Origin: Ktedonosporobacter rubrisoli
GTDB lineage: Bacteria; Chloroflexota; Ktedonobacteria; Ktedonobacterales; Ktedonobacteraceae
DNA: 64,000 nt
NCBI RefSeq assembly: GCF_004208415.1
Contig: NZ_CP035758.1
Span: 434,001-498,000 of the forward strand
Reading direction: 5' to 3'
Shown: positions 8,764 to 18,140 of the stretch, in pieces
Layout of the letters: the number at the start of each line of letters is the position of its first letter
How positions within the stretch are numbered: the first letter of the stretch is position 1
Made by a program: the position numbers and the translations under genes
Notes under the pieces: generated by a model
Told to the model about the DNA's origin: nothing
Seen by the model: only the letters and a program-made list of their open reading frames with translations
Databases searched by the model: none

Positions 8764-9423
8764 CTACTTATCGTATGATGAGTTGGCAGGAACTAGCACG
8801 TCCCTTGCTGTTTGCCATAATTTGTTCTGGGCCACCGCGCGTAGGCAGAGCGCATTAGGCTCGCGCCCGTAACCCATCCGCTTGGCCCAGGTGGTCGGGT
8901 AATTGCGCAGATCTGTAGCGTCAAGCCGCTGGGTTGCCTTCACTGCGAAACCACCCTCCACGAGTGCCCGCGCAACAAGCGCCTCGCCCTGGGCTAGCGC
9001 TATACCAACCTGCTGCAGAGCGCTGCCATTGAGCCGTACCTCCAGGGTAGCCCCTGATCTGGCTATCATAGACAAACTATTGACTACCCTGGATTGGCTG
9101 GTCAGCAAACCTTGTAGCAAGCTACCCCAGGGAAAATTGACGGTGATACAATCAACCAGGCCTGTCAGCTCGCCTGGCAGCATTTCCGCATTCGCGATAA
9201 GAAAGAGCGCATTGAGCGGCGCTTTCCGTGAGGTGCGAAACAGATGCTCGCGACAGCTATCAATCCCAATAACAAACCGCGTAGGGCAACGCTGAGCCAT
9301 ATGCTGTACATAGCGACCATCGCCGGTGCCGAGATCGAGCAGCACTTCGCTGTAGCCTTTTATCTGCCCCGCAAACTGGGTCGCCTCTAGCTTAAAGATT
9401 TTTTTACCACTAATATATTCCAT
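8764..9423 (-). CDS. KamB/NpmA-like 16S rRNA (adenine1408-N1)-methyltransferase
   Basis: The 219-residue length and motif order match the aminoglycoside-resistance methyltransferases KamB and NpmA, which methylate N1 of A1408 in the ribosomal A site. Visible are the SAM motif LLDLGTGDGR (28-37), GIDSCREHLF (53-62), NAEMLP (78-83), FPWG with Trp99, and TWAKRMGYGR (178-187) with Trp179. In NpmA/KamB two tryptophans in the equivalent FPWG and WAKR motifs flank the target adenine, and both are present. A TGGAG site lies 7 nt before the ATG. Predicted effect: broad resistance to kanamycin- and apramycin-type drugs. The gene is solitary; no aminoglycoside biosynthesis genes are near. Confidence 0.85.
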   Translation of the reverse strand: MEYISGKKIFKLEATQFAGQIKGYSEVLLDLGTGDGRYVQHMAQRCPTRFVIGIDSCREHLFRTSRKAPLNALFLIANAEMLPGELTGLVDCITVNFPWGSLLQGLLTSQSRVVNSLSMIARSGATLEVRLNGSALQQVGIALAQGEALVARALVEGGFAVKATQRLDATDLRNYPTTWAKRMGYGREPNALCLRAVAQNKLWQTARDVLVPANSSYDK

Positions 9424-9892
9424 GAATGTACTCCATTATTTTGCTCCAACTACATGTCGAAAAACAAAAGAATGGAATACGGTGGTGCACGGGCAGAGAC
9501 AGCACAAGACGATCGATAACGTCAAGCACCGTCAAGGTCATCAGGGGTAGGTTTCGACGAAACGGGCAGCCAAAAAAGCCTGCTGGTTAACGCAACACAG
9601 CGGCTATATGCTAACTCGCTCTTATAGTAGAGAGAGGTCTAATTAGGAGACCGTGCGGAATGCCGGTTCATCTCAAAACCATTTTCTAGAATATACTTTT
9701 AGCTTGCAGCTTCTAGCTTAGCATACTAGAGAGTTAGTGGGCAAGCCTGGTGATCGCTTGTGCAAGGAAAGCTCAAGATTTTCCGCGCTGCCAGGCCCGG
9801 CCGTTGGGAAACACTTGTCTCTCCTTGCCACGAGGCATATAATCATTTAGAACAGTCCGTTGGGAAACACAAAGGAAACGCAACAAGAGACT
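9424..9892. other. Long divergent intergenic region
   Basis: These 469 bp lie between the rRNA methyltransferase and the large LuxR regulator. The region holds a perfect odd palindrome GTTTCGACGAAAC (9551-9563), an inverted repeat GGTCT/AGACC near 9629-9645, and a TATACT (9692-9697) that could be a -10 box for the regulator, with only a poor -35 at 19-bp spacing. No coding frame is convincing. Confidence 0.4.
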
Positions 9893-12800
9893 ATGCCCAG
9901 GCCCGCTGCAGCGCAACTCATCTGGTCCCAGGAACAAGGCATGTACATATTGTATGAACAAGGTAACGCAGCCGCTTCCCTGCAGCAAGGGGAAGATGAG
10001 CGCTGGTCTGCCTGGTTAGGCGCGCACACCTCTTTTTCCTTCCAGGGAAAATGCGGCCACATCAATCTGCAAAAGGAGAGGCGCGCACGCGGACAAGATG
10101 GTTATTGGTATGCCTTTCGACGTATAGGAAAGCGAGTCGTCAAAAAGTACGCAGGACGCGCCGCAGAGCTCTCCTTCGCTCATTTAGAGAGCCTGGCGCA
10201 ACTCCTTGACGCCTCAGCGAGTAAATTATCGCCAGTATTTGCTCCGGCTGCCGCATCTCTTTCCTTCCAGCATCAAATGCCCCTGCTTGCTTCCAAACTC
10301 CAACTCCCCCGTCAGCCTTCCTCTCTCATCGAGCGCTGGCACTTGTTAGCCAGGCTCGATGCCGCTCGAAAGGGAAAACTAACCTTGCTATCCGCGCCGG
10401 CTGGTTTCGGCAAAACAACGCTTGTGCGCCAGTGGATAAGCGAGCGGAAGGGAAGCGAAAATACCTCTTCTTTTCCGCTCTACGCCTGGCTAAATCTCGA
10501 TCCAGATGATAATGATCCACTACGTTTCTGGCATTACCTTATAGCTGCCTGCCAGAATCTGTACGCGGGCTTAGGCCAATCCGCCCTTGCCAGCTATGAT
10601 CAAGAGCAATACCTCTCTTTTAGATCATTCTCTCTGGAAGCAATCATCACAGCATTTCTTAATGAGCTGACCGTTACCTTAACCGATGGCATTCTAGTAC
10701 TCGATGATTATCACGTCATTTCTTCCCCGCAAATCCACAAGACACTGCTTTTCTTCCTCGACCATCTTCCAGCCTCGCTTCACATCCTCATCATCACGCG
10801 GATCGACCCGCCATTTCCCCTGACGCGCTTGCGTGCACATCATGAGCTCTATGAGCTCCGCGCCAGTGATCTGCGCTTCTCGGCAGAGGAGACAAGCACC
10901 TTCTTCCAGCAAACCATGTCCCTGGCTCTTTCTTCAGAGATGATCACTCAATGCGAAGCTCTGCTGGAAGGCTGGGCCACCGGGCTGCACCTTCTGTCTC
11001 TGCTGCTACAAGAACAGCTAAACCAGCAAACATTCAAACGTATTCTTGAGAGCTTCGCGGCCAGCAACCAGACCCTGATTGACTATTTCGTTGGCGAGGT
11101 TCTCAGTACGCAGCCACAAGCAATTCAAGATTTTCTGCTTCAAACCAGCATGCTTAGCCGCCTCTGCGGTTCTCTCTGTAACACAATCCTGGGATGCGAG
11201 GATAGTGAGCGCGTTCTTGCCGAGCTAGCTCATGCTAACCTGTTCATGCAGCCGCTCTACGAGTCAGAACCTGTCGCGAAGTGGTATCGCTACCATCCCC
11301 TGTTTGCCGAGGCGATGCAGTATGAGGCTCGACGCCGCCTTGATGAAGGTATGATGAATGCATTGTGTTCCAGGGCGAGCCAGTGGTTTGAGCAGCACGG
11401 TATGTTTATAGAGGCCATCGATGTAGTTGGAAAGAGCGGAAACTTCGTGCATCAGGCCGAACTCATCGAAAAGCTTATAGATACACGGCACTATCTCGAA
11501 AACAACGAATTTCACACCTTGCGCCGCTGGCTAGAACGCATGCCTGAAGCGCTGCTCCGGCAACGTCCACGCCTTGCTTTCAGCTATGCCCTTGCCCTGG
11601 TCTTCACGCCACTCTCCGATTATCTCCTTCCTCAGGAGCTCCAACACCTGCATTCGCTGCTTCTATTGGCCGAAGAGCGTTTTCGCCAGCAAGGAGACTT
11701 GCCAAAGCTTGGCGAGATTTTTGCCTTTCGCGCGCTCCTTGCCCACAAGCGTGGCGCGCTTAGAGAAGCAGGAACCTGGGCTCGGCAAGCGCTTGCCTGG
11801 TTGGAACCAAGGCAAGAAGCGTTATGGCAAGCGGCTTGCCTGGCAATCCTTGGCGAAGAAGCCCATCACGCTAGTAAGCTTACAATAGCGCGCAAGACGC
11901 TTCAAGAAGCCCAAGCCATCGGCCAGAATTCAGGGAATCGTTCCTTTACGCGCACCGTTAGTGCACTGCTCGGCGAAGTCTGCTTTGAACAAGGCGCACT
12001 ACGCCTGGCCGCCGAGTATTATCGTCAGATGCTCAGAGGGGCCAGGGAGCAAAGAGATATCAACGATATAGGCCATGCTCAGATTGGTATGGCCTGGCTG
12101 CTCTATGAATGGAATGAACTGGCGGAAGCTGAGCTAGCAGTTCGAGAAGCTGTTGATATTGGCAAGTTGCTGGCCCATGAGGAGCTGCAAATACAGGCGG
12201 AACTTTTACAGGCACGCCTTGAATCTGCATGTGGACATATCGCTTCTGCAGGCCAACGCTATGCCTCTTTACTCGTTCGTCTGCAGCAGCACGACTTGCC
12301 ACTGCTCACTCACGATGTTCTTTTCTGGCAGGCACGCTGGCAACTCATGTTAGGAGATTTCTCAGCCGTACATCGCTGGCTCAATAATCGTGGGCAGCAC
12401 TCAAGAGAATTACCGCAGCGTTACCAGGCGAGAGAAGAGATCCTTATCGCACGCCTACTTCTCATGGAGAAGAATATTGAGGAGTCCATAGAGATGCTGC
12501 AACGCCAGTTGCAGACGGCACACGCTATGGAGCACATCCATAGCGCACTAGAGATCCAGGTACTTCTGGCCCAGGCTTACGCCGAGCACAAGCAAAGACC
12601 TAAAGCTAGCGAACTCCTGCGGACAACCCTGATCCAGGCCCAGGCTGAAGGCTATATGCGTCTTTTCCTTGATGAGGGAGAAGCCCTGACTTCCCTTCTG
12701 CAAACACTCACGCCCCGCGAGCCACAGCCGCGCGCTTACCTGCGCAACATTCTACATGCTGCGAATGCCGAACGTAGAGAACAGCACCTTACAGCCTCTC

Positions 12801-13012
12801 CAGCCTCCTCTATACTTATACCGCCTCTCAGTTCTCAGGAACACAAGGTACTACGCCTGCTGGCCGCTGGCTCCTCCAATCCTGAGATTGCGCAAACTCT
12901 TGTTGTTTCCGTCACAACGGTACGTAGCCAGGTTCAGAGTATCTACCGAAAGCTTGGCGTGAATAATCGCGTTGCTGCCAGCGAGATAGCGCGCCACCTC
13001 CAACTGCTCTAA
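9893..13012 (+). CDS. Large MalT/LAL-type LuxR transcriptional regulator
   Basis: This regulator of about 1039 residues has an N-terminal extension, a STAND-type NTPase (Walker A SAPAGFGKTTLV, Walker B-like ILVLDDYHVISS, then an HHELYELRASDLRFS sensor region), a long helical TPR-like middle, and a C-terminal LuxR helix-turn-helix (LSSQEHKVLRLLAAGSSNPEI onward). MalT-like proteins bind ATP and an inducer, oligomerise and activate transcription. An extra N-terminal domain of about 130 residues (GKCGHINLQKERRARGQDGYW region) precedes the ATPase; it resembles a small DNA- or ligand-binding module but is not identified. A TTG at 9860 could add 11 residues. The target genes are unknown. Confidence 0.88.
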   Translation: MPRPAAAQLIWSQEQGMYILYEQGNAAASLQQGEDERWSAWLGAHTSFSFQGKCGHINLQKERRARGQDGYWYAFRRIGKRVVKKYAGRAAELSFAHLESLAQLLDASASKLSPVFAPAAASLSFQHQMPLLASKLQLPRQPSSLIERWHLLARLDAARKGKLTLLSAPAGFGKTTLVRQWISERKGSENTSSFPLYAWLNLDPDDNDPLRFWHYLIAACQNLYAGLGQSALASYDQEQYLSFRSFSLEAIITAFLNELTVTLTDGILVLDDYHVISSPQIHKTLLFFLDHLPASLHILIITRIDPPFPLTRLRAHHELYELRASDLRFSAEETSTFFQQTMSLALSSEMITQCEALLEGWATGLHLLSLLLQEQLNQQTFKRILESFAASNQTLIDYFVGEVLSTQPQAIQDFLLQTSMLSRLCGSLCNTILGCEDSERVLAELAHANLFMQPLYESEPVAKWYRYHPLFAEAMQYEARRRLDEGMMNALCSRASQWFEQHGMFIEAIDVVGKSGNFVHQAELIEKLIDTRHYLENNEFHTLRRWLERMPEALLRQRPRLAFSYALALVFTPLSDYLLPQELQHLHSLLLLAEERFRQQGDLPKLGEIFAFRALLAHKRGALREAGTWARQALAWLEPRQEALWQAACLAILGEEAHHASKLTIARKTLQEAQAIGQNSGNRSFTRTVSALLGEVCFEQGALRLAAEYYRQMLRGAREQRDINDIGHAQIGMAWLLYEWNELAEAELAVREAVDIGKLLAHEELQIQAELLQARLESACGHIASAGQRYASLLVRLQQHDLPLLTHDVLFWQARWQLMLGDFSAVHRWLNNRGQHSRELPQRYQAREEILIARLLLMEKNIEESIEMLQRQLQTAHAMEHIHSALEIQVLLAQAYAEHKQRPKASELLRTTLIQAQAEGYMRLFLDEGEALTSLLQTLTPREPQPRAYLRNILHAANAERREQHLTASPASSILIPPLSSQEHKVLRLLAAGSSNPEIAQTLVVSVTTVRSQVQSIYRKLGVNNRVAASEIARHLQLL

Positions 13013-13250
13013 TTGTTCCATTGTTCACAGGCAATTGCCCGGCGCTTGTTTTCGCACAATCCTCCACACAATCATCAGCCTGGAGGATGCTCATTCATCT
13101 ACTAACTTTCTATACTCCAGTCAGAGGCCTGATACAGAAGCGCTCACGCACATGTTTGAGCCATATACCCAAAATGCGTTGGCGCACGTCACTACTGACT
13201 AGAGGGCCTCGAAGAAGCCTCAAGTAAGAGAAAACAAAGGAGAACCAACA

Positions 13251-14336
13251 ATGAAATTCTATGTTCCTATGCTGGGAAAGCTACTAGTTGCTGAGCAACA
13301 AAGCAGCAAATGGCAACTTGACTCGCACTTGGTTGGCATACAGACCATGTGCCTGGCAATAGATCCATTCCATGCAGAACGTGTATATTGTGGCACCTAT
13401 GGCCGAGGTCTCTGGCGCAGTAACGATGCTGGCCATTCCTGGGAGCCAATCGGCGATGTTCCTTTCATCACAGGCAAAGGAGGGATTTCCTCCGGCAATA
13501 TTACAGCCATCGCTGTCAGTCCTACTGAACGGAGTGGCGAGTATGGCGTGGTTTATGTAGGAACAGAGCCTAGTATGCTGTTTCGTTCCGAGGATGGGGG
13601 CGCAAGCTGGCAAGAGCTCAGGGCTTTTCGAGAACTGCCGTCAGCCTCAAGCTGGAGCTTTCCCCCAAAGCCGGCAACCAGCCATGTGCGTTACATCACT
13701 CCCGATCTGCATACTGTCGGGCGCGTTTTCGTCGCTGTTGAGGCTGGAGCCCTGGTTCGCAGCCTCGATGGCGGGCAGCATTGGGAAGACCGTGTGCCTG
13801 CCGGGCCAATCGATACCCATACGCTGGTTATGCATCCTGCGGCCCCCAACCGCCTGTACTCGGCGGCCGGCGATGGCTTCTCTCATCCGGGAAAGGGCTA
13901 CCAGGAAAGCTATGACGCCGGGCTGAGCTGGCAGTATCCCGACGAGGGTCTATCCGAACATTATCTGCGCAGCGTGGCCGTCGATCCTGCCGATCCAGAT
14001 ACTATTGTGATTACTGCAGCTGCCACCCCACCCTCCTTTTCTGCCGGGAGCGCCGAACCTGCAATCTACCGCAAAACGCGGGGCAAGCCCTGGCAAAAAG
14101 TATGGCAAGAGAAGGGCAGCATGCTCCTTCATGTGGCCAGTCACGAGGCCGAGCCTGGCGTCTTTTACGCGGCGGGCTTCAAGGGAATCTATCGCTCACC
14201 AGATGCAGGCTTGACCTGGGATCAGCTTGCCTTTTCCTGGGGCGAAGAAGGCATAACCGGGGAGCAGCTCGCCCGGGCCCGAAACGCTGGATTGATGCGC
14301 CAGTTTCCCCAGGCTCTTGCGCTCAGCGACGTTTGA
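13251..14336 (+). CDS. BNR/Asp-box beta-propeller protein
   Basis: At 361 residues it has at least five Asp-box turns of the S-x-D-x-G-x-x-W type: SNDAGHSWEP, SEDGGASWQEL, SLDGGQHWED, SYDAGLSWQY and SPDAGLTWDQ. These mark blades of a six- or seven-bladed propeller as in sialidases and VPS10/photosystem stability-factor-like proteins. No sialidase catalytic residues or signal peptide are evident, so an intracellular propeller of unknown function is most likely. AAAGGAG 8 nt upstream supports the start. It follows the regulator after 238 bp on the same strand. Confidence 0.8.
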   Translation: MKFYVPMLGKLLVAEQQSSKWQLDSHLVGIQTMCLAIDPFHAERVYCGTYGRGLWRSNDAGHSWEPIGDVPFITGKGGISSGNITAIAVSPTERSGEYGVVYVGTEPSMLFRSEDGGASWQELRAFRELPSASSWSFPPKPATSHVRYITPDLHTVGRVFVAVEAGALVRSLDGGQHWEDRVPAGPIDTHTLVMHPAAPNRLYSAAGDGFSHPGKGYQESYDAGLSWQYPDEGLSEHYLRSVAVDPADPDTIVITAAATPPSFSAGSAEPAIYRKTRGKPWQKVWQEKGSMLLHVASHEAEPGVFYAAGFKGIYRSPDAGLTWDQLAFSWGEEGITGEQLARARNAGLMRQFPQALALSDV

Positions 14337-14636
14337 GTTGGGGCAAATGCTTGTTATATCAACTCTTATGAGTGAGAGCTTGAAACGCTCGCGGGGATTA
14401 TTAAACCAGGGCTAGTTTCTGTAGCAAGGACGCTACACAGACAACGCGCTCTACAAAGATTGAGTCTAAGCCTGGGATGAAGCAAGAGCAGCCTTCTCGC
14501 CCAAGAGGGCTGCTTACCCGTACGCGCTCTGGTTCGCAAAAAATAGCACAACAAGAATCAGGTCGAGCGACAAGCCCTTCCGCATGATATACTTAGAAAG
14601 TTGTAATTCGTGCTTGATCTGTAATAGGCATCGCAA
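14337..14636. other. Intergenic region with hairpin
   Basis: The 300-bp gap contains a hairpin of AGCAGCC (14487-14493) and GGCTGCT (14508-14514), which probably ends the propeller gene transcript, though no T run follows. The remainder shows no clear gene; the biotin carboxylase promoter should lie downstream of the hairpin. Confidence 0.45.
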
Positions 14637-16001
14637 ATGGCCGAGATAAGAACGCTATTAATCGCCGATCGCGGCGAAATTGCGCGCCGCATCATACGCA
14701 CCGCTCGTAAAATGGGCCTGCGCACAGCTGTGATCTATGCTGAGCCGGACCGAGATGCACCCTATCTGCGCGAGGCTGATCTTGCCATTCCCCTCGCAGG
14801 CTCCTCGGTCAGCGCGTCATACCGCGATCAAGCTCAGATCCTCACGATCGCTAAGCAGGTGAAGGCTGAGGCCATCCATCCCAGCTATGGTCCGCTGGCT
14901 GAAAACGCGGAGTTCGCGCGGGCATGTCTGCGCGCGAAGTATGTCTGGATTGGCCCTCCGCCGGATGTCCTAGAAAAGATGGGCCATAAGCTGGCTGCTA
15001 AGGAGTTCGCCCGCAAAATTGGCCTTCCCGTTGTTCCCGGCCTTGCTATCCCCGGCGCCGATTCAGCCGTGTGGAGGCGAATGGCCGATCAGGCTGGCTA
15101 TCCCCTACTGCTCAAGACAAACGCAGGTGGTGGCGGAAAGGGCATACGGCACGTTGAGACGCCTTCTGATCTCATTCCCGCTGTACTGGAGTTGCAGCAT
15201 TCGACCTCTAGTGCTACCGGAGATACGACAATATTTCTTGAGCGCTGCCTGCCTGCTCCACGTCATATCGAAGTTCAGATCTTAGCCGACGCTCACAACA
15301 ACCTCATCCATCTCTATGAGCGGGATTGCTCAATCCAGCGCAACTATCAAAAAGTGATAGAAGAAGCTCCGGCGCTGCATATTGCATCCGAACTTCGCGA
15401 ACGCATCCGTGCGGCCTCCATCGCGCTTGTACGGAGCCTTGGTTATATTGGGGTCGGTACGGTTGAGTATCTAGTAGATGGGGAGCGTTTCTTCTTTCTC
15501 GAAATGAACCCGCGCCTGCAGATGGAGCACCCGATAACTGAATGTATCACCGGGCTGGATCTGGTACAGCTTCAGCTTCAGGTTGCCCAGGGCCAGCCTC
15601 TTCCCTTGCAGCAGTATGAGCTGCCTTGCTCTGGCCACGCCCTGGAAGCCAGGCTCTATGCCGAGGACCCGGGCGCAGGCTTCCGCCGAACCTCCGGGCG
15701 CTTGCACTGCTTTGAGCCCGGACTAATTCCAGGCATTCGCTATGAAACCGGCGTTGCGAGCGGCCAGATGATTACGCATTATGCCCTTCTGGCCAAAGTC
15801 ATTGCCCATGCCCCCACACGCCCAGAAGCTATCCATAATCTGGCACAAGCCCTGCATGAGTTCCGTCTGAGCGGAGTAATCACAAATCGCGCCTTTCTGC
15901 GCGCAACGCTCACCCATCCCGATTTCCTGGCCGCTAAGACCCATACTGAATTTATATATCAGCATCCAGAACTGCTGCACGCTACAGATATAGCCCCTTA
16001 A
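14637..16001 (+). CDS. Biotin carboxylase, stand-alone
   Basis: This 454-residue ATP-grasp enzyme has the biotin carboxylase architecture: an N-terminal Rossmann domain (IADRGEIARRIIRTARK), the glycine loop NAGGGGKGIRHVE, YERDCSIQRNYQKVIEEAP, the metal-binding EMNPRLQMEHPITE, and a C-terminal BC domain. It carboxylates biotin in acetyl-, propionyl- or methylcrotonyl-CoA carboxylases. The C-terminal motif usually reading near PYYDSLLAK is THYALLAK here, and the first motif has ADRGE instead of ANRGE. No biotin carrier or carboxyltransferase gene lies nearby, so the partners must be elsewhere or the enzyme has diverged. Confidence 0.88.
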   Translation: MAEIRTLLIADRGEIARRIIRTARKMGLRTAVIYAEPDRDAPYLREADLAIPLAGSSVSASYRDQAQILTIAKQVKAEAIHPSYGPLAENAEFARACLRAKYVWIGPPPDVLEKMGHKLAAKEFARKIGLPVVPGLAIPGADSAVWRRMADQAGYPLLLKTNAGGGGKGIRHVETPSDLIPAVLELQHSTSSATGDTTIFLERCLPAPRHIEVQILADAHNNLIHLYERDCSIQRNYQKVIEEAPALHIASELRERIRAASIALVRSLGYIGVGTVEYLVDGERFFFLEMNPRLQMEHPITECITGLDLVQLQLQVAQGQPLPLQQYELPCSGHALEARLYAEDPGAGFRRTSGRLHCFEPGLIPGIRYETGVASGQMITHYALLAKVIAHAPTRPEAIHNLAQALHEFRLSGVITNRAFLRATLTHPDFLAAKTHTEFIYQHPELLHATDIAP

Positions 16002-16176
16002 TCAAATGACAATGAGAGGCGAACAGAGCCTCGATACTCTATAAATCTTGACGCGTTTCCATTAATGCTTTTCACCCCATTGATAGGCTGCGAGCAGACG
16101 TCACGTCATGCGCTTATAAAGCATCAAGGCATTTGTTAAAGCGACGAAGGAAGGCACAATCATTGACGAGAAATCC

Positions 16177-16630
16177 TTACAGTTTGGGCCAGATGGCCTC
16201 CAACATCAAGCGATTGTTGTCGAGAAAAACCATATTGCGCATAGAACCGAGATCATTCATCTCCCCAACCTGCACATTATGCTGCTCTAAGCGCTCACAT
16301 AGCGCCAACGCGGCCCTCTCGTCGGGCAGCGTAAAGGCAACATGCAGGGCCATACCAGCAGTTATCGTTGCTGGCTGATGCCATTGCACCGACTCAAGCT
16401 GAGGGGGGTAATTGGGCGTCTGGAACTTCCCAGAAGTGGAGCCCTTGCGCGGGAGTATTGCCCGGTTTGATAAAGCAATGCCGCGTTTTACCATCCCTGG
16501 CCTGGAAGATCTCTCCCGCCTGCATGCCAAGCACATCGCAGTAAAAATGAATGGTCGTTTCGAGATCGGGCGTTGCAAGCGCCACATGATCAATTCCTTG
16601 CCAGGCAATATCTGCTTTGGTTAAGTTCAT
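16177..16630 (-). pseudogene. Glyoxalase/VOC-family protein with a frameshift
   Basis: Two overlapping minus-strand frames together form one VOC protein of about 150 residues. The first starts at 16630 (AAGGAG 10 nt upstream) and reads GIDHVALATPDLETTIHFY to FWEVPDAQLPP. It stops after a run of six C at about 16401-16406; the second frame carries on with QLESVQWHQPATITAG through the C-terminal metal-site half (LDNNRLMLEAIWPKL). Five C would restore a single frame, so one extra base in the homopolymer is the likely defect. VOC enzymes act on thiol adducts or bind metal-chelating drugs. It is divergent from a TetR gene, its probable regulator. Confidence 0.8.
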
Positions 16631-16748
16631 CGTTTTCTTTCTCCTTCCGGTAAACATAGTGAATAGAGCTTCGGCCAAAGCCGAGCAATTTCTTTGGGGT
16701 AAGCAGTCTACGAGGCTATTGCATATGTTGTCCATTGCTCATTCCGTT

Positions 16749-16765
16749 GCTATACTGAGTATAGC
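16749..16765. promoter_or_regulatory. Perfect palindrome, candidate TetR operator
   Basis: GCTATAC-TGA-GTATAGC is a perfect 7+3+7 inverted repeat in the shared promoter region of the divergent VOC and TetR genes. It contains TATACT-like -10 hexamers on both strands. This is a typical position for a TetR autoregulatory operator that also silences the adjacent gene. Confidence 0.6.
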
Positions 16766-16832
16766 CAGGGATGCGGCATATCACTAGCAACAAATCTTGC
16801 CCCTTTGTCGCATCGGCAACAAAGGAGAGAAA

Positions 16833-17474
16833 ATGGCTAATCAAGCTAACGCTCTACGCGCGCAGCGCACCCATAAATTGCTCCAGGATGCCCTGGTCGA
16901 ACTCTTAGAGGAGAAACACTTTGAGCATGTTACCGTAGGCGAGCTGACGAGGCGCGCAATGCTCAACCGGGCAACATTCTATCGTCACTATCTGGATAAA
17001 TACGATTTCGTGGAGAAAATCTTTGAGGCTGCGGCACATGCACTTAGCGCCGCCATTGGTCCGCCACGGGTAGGGCTCGATAGCCTGGATGCCGATCAAC
17101 CACCTGACGCCTGGGTAGCTTTCTTCGAACATATCGCGGAGCACACAGCCCTCTACCGCGCTTTACTGGGCAAGAACGGCTCTTCCCGGTTTGTTCTGCA
17201 CATGCGCGATTATATGATACAGGTCATGAATGAACGCGAACAGCTTCGTTCCCGTCTTCCAGGAATCAAGCGTGGGCAGGAAGCCATGCCGCGCAAGGTA
17301 GCGCTGGCCTTCACTGCTAATCTGCTTCTCAGCACGCTGGCCTGGTGGCTAGAAGACGAGCCACACTATTCGCCTCGTGAGATGGCTACCTGGTTTCGCC
17401 GCTTCCTTTTCTCAAGCTATCCCCAGGCGCTGGGCTTTGGCCCACAACATGAAGAGAAGAAAATACAGCTATGA
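16833..17474 (+). CDS. TetR/AcrR-family regulator
   Basis: At 213 residues from the ATG at 16833 (AAAGGAG upstream), it begins with a TetR DNA-binding domain (RTHKLLQDALVELLEEKHFEHVTVGELTRRAMLNRATFYRHY) and has a C-terminal ligand/dimer domain ending in AWWLEDEPHYSPREMATWFRRF. It is clearly related to the TetR at 28397, which shares the RTHKLL start and AWWLE tail. It probably represses itself and the divergent VOC gene through the palindrome at 16749-16765. Confidence 0.88.
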   Translation: MANQANALRAQRTHKLLQDALVELLEEKHFEHVTVGELTRRAMLNRATFYRHYLDKYDFVEKIFEAAAHALSAAIGPPRVGLDSLDADQPPDAWVAFFEHIAEHTALYRALLGKNGSSRFVLHMRDYMIQVMNEREQLRSRLPGIKRGQEAMPRKVALAFTANLLLSTLAWWLEDEPHYSPREMATWFRRFLFSSYPQALGFGPQHEEKKIQL

Positions 17475-17483
17475 GCCTTTTTA

Positions 17484-17876
17484 TTACGTTGGCCCTCTCA
17501 CAATGCGCACAACCGCCCCCGTAAGCACTAGAATACCGATGGCAGCAAGCGCAAGAAATAAGATAATCCGGTTTATTTGGTATGCTTTGCTCTCTAAGGG
17601 GCTATCTCTGGCAAAACGCGTGGCTTGCAGCGCACAAAGCACGCACGTAAAAAGTGGTCCAAAGATGGCGTAGAATAGGAGCGGGGCGAATAGAGGGGGA
17701 TGCAGAAAAGAGGAGATAGAAAAGAAAAGCGTACCCTTAGTGTCGCCTCTCAGAACTTCATAGTAAGCCAGAAGCCAAAAAAACACGCAACTTAGCAAGG
17801 TTGGCAGCGACAAAATCAGGCCCAAAGCAGGGACAACATACCGGGAGAGGCTTTTTATTCGTAAATATATGCCCAT
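17484..17876 (-). CDS. Small multi-pass membrane protein
   Basis: The product is 130 residues with about three hydrophobic helices: ALGLILSLPTLLSCVFFWLLAYY, PPLFAPLLFYAIFGPLFTCVLCAL and IILFLALAAIGILVLTGAVV. AGGAGG 7 nt before the ATG at 17876 decides the start over an upstream one. It lies 264 bp downstream of the TPR-CHAT gene on the same strand and converges with the TetR gene 9 bp away. The family is not recognised; a functional link to the CHAT protein is only positional. Confidence 0.65.
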   Translation of the reverse strand: MGIYLRIKSLSRYVVPALGLILSLPTLLSCVFFWLLAYYEVLRGDTKGTLFFSISSFLHPPLFAPLLFYAIFGPLFTCVLCALQATRFARDSPLESKAYQINRIILFLALAAIGILVLTGAVVRIVRGPT

Positions 17877-18140
17877 ACTCACCCTCCTCTTTAAGAGAGA
17901 AATACGCCGGCAATCTCTTTTCCATCGGCTCACTTGCCGGCACTATATACTTCTTATTCAAGGATAGATGCACTTTTCTCGCTTGACAAGACCGCGGAAA
18001 CAAACATGTGCACTCAGGTACTGCACGAGAGCAAGCAGGAAGAAGTATTTCCCAAGGGAGGCCGTTACACTTCTCACGAAAAAAGCTTGCCTCATTCCAC
18101 ACAGAATCCCCGAAAGGTTCTTAACACCCAGGTTCTTGCT
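17877..18140. other. Gap between the CHAT gene and the small membrane gene
   Basis: A minus-strand TTGTCA and TATCCT pair with 17-bp spacing (about 17962-17990) could be a promoter for the small membrane protein, suggesting it has its own transcription start. No further coding frame is convincing. Confidence 0.35.

Noticed and set aside
8764..9423. Generic SAM methyltransferase annotation
   Set aside because: The FPWG and WAKR tryptophan motifs and length fit the A1408 rRNA methylase family specifically.
17758..18102. 114-codon minus-strand frame overlapping the small membrane gene
   Set aside because: It overlaps the better supported membrane protein in another frame and has no ribosome site.
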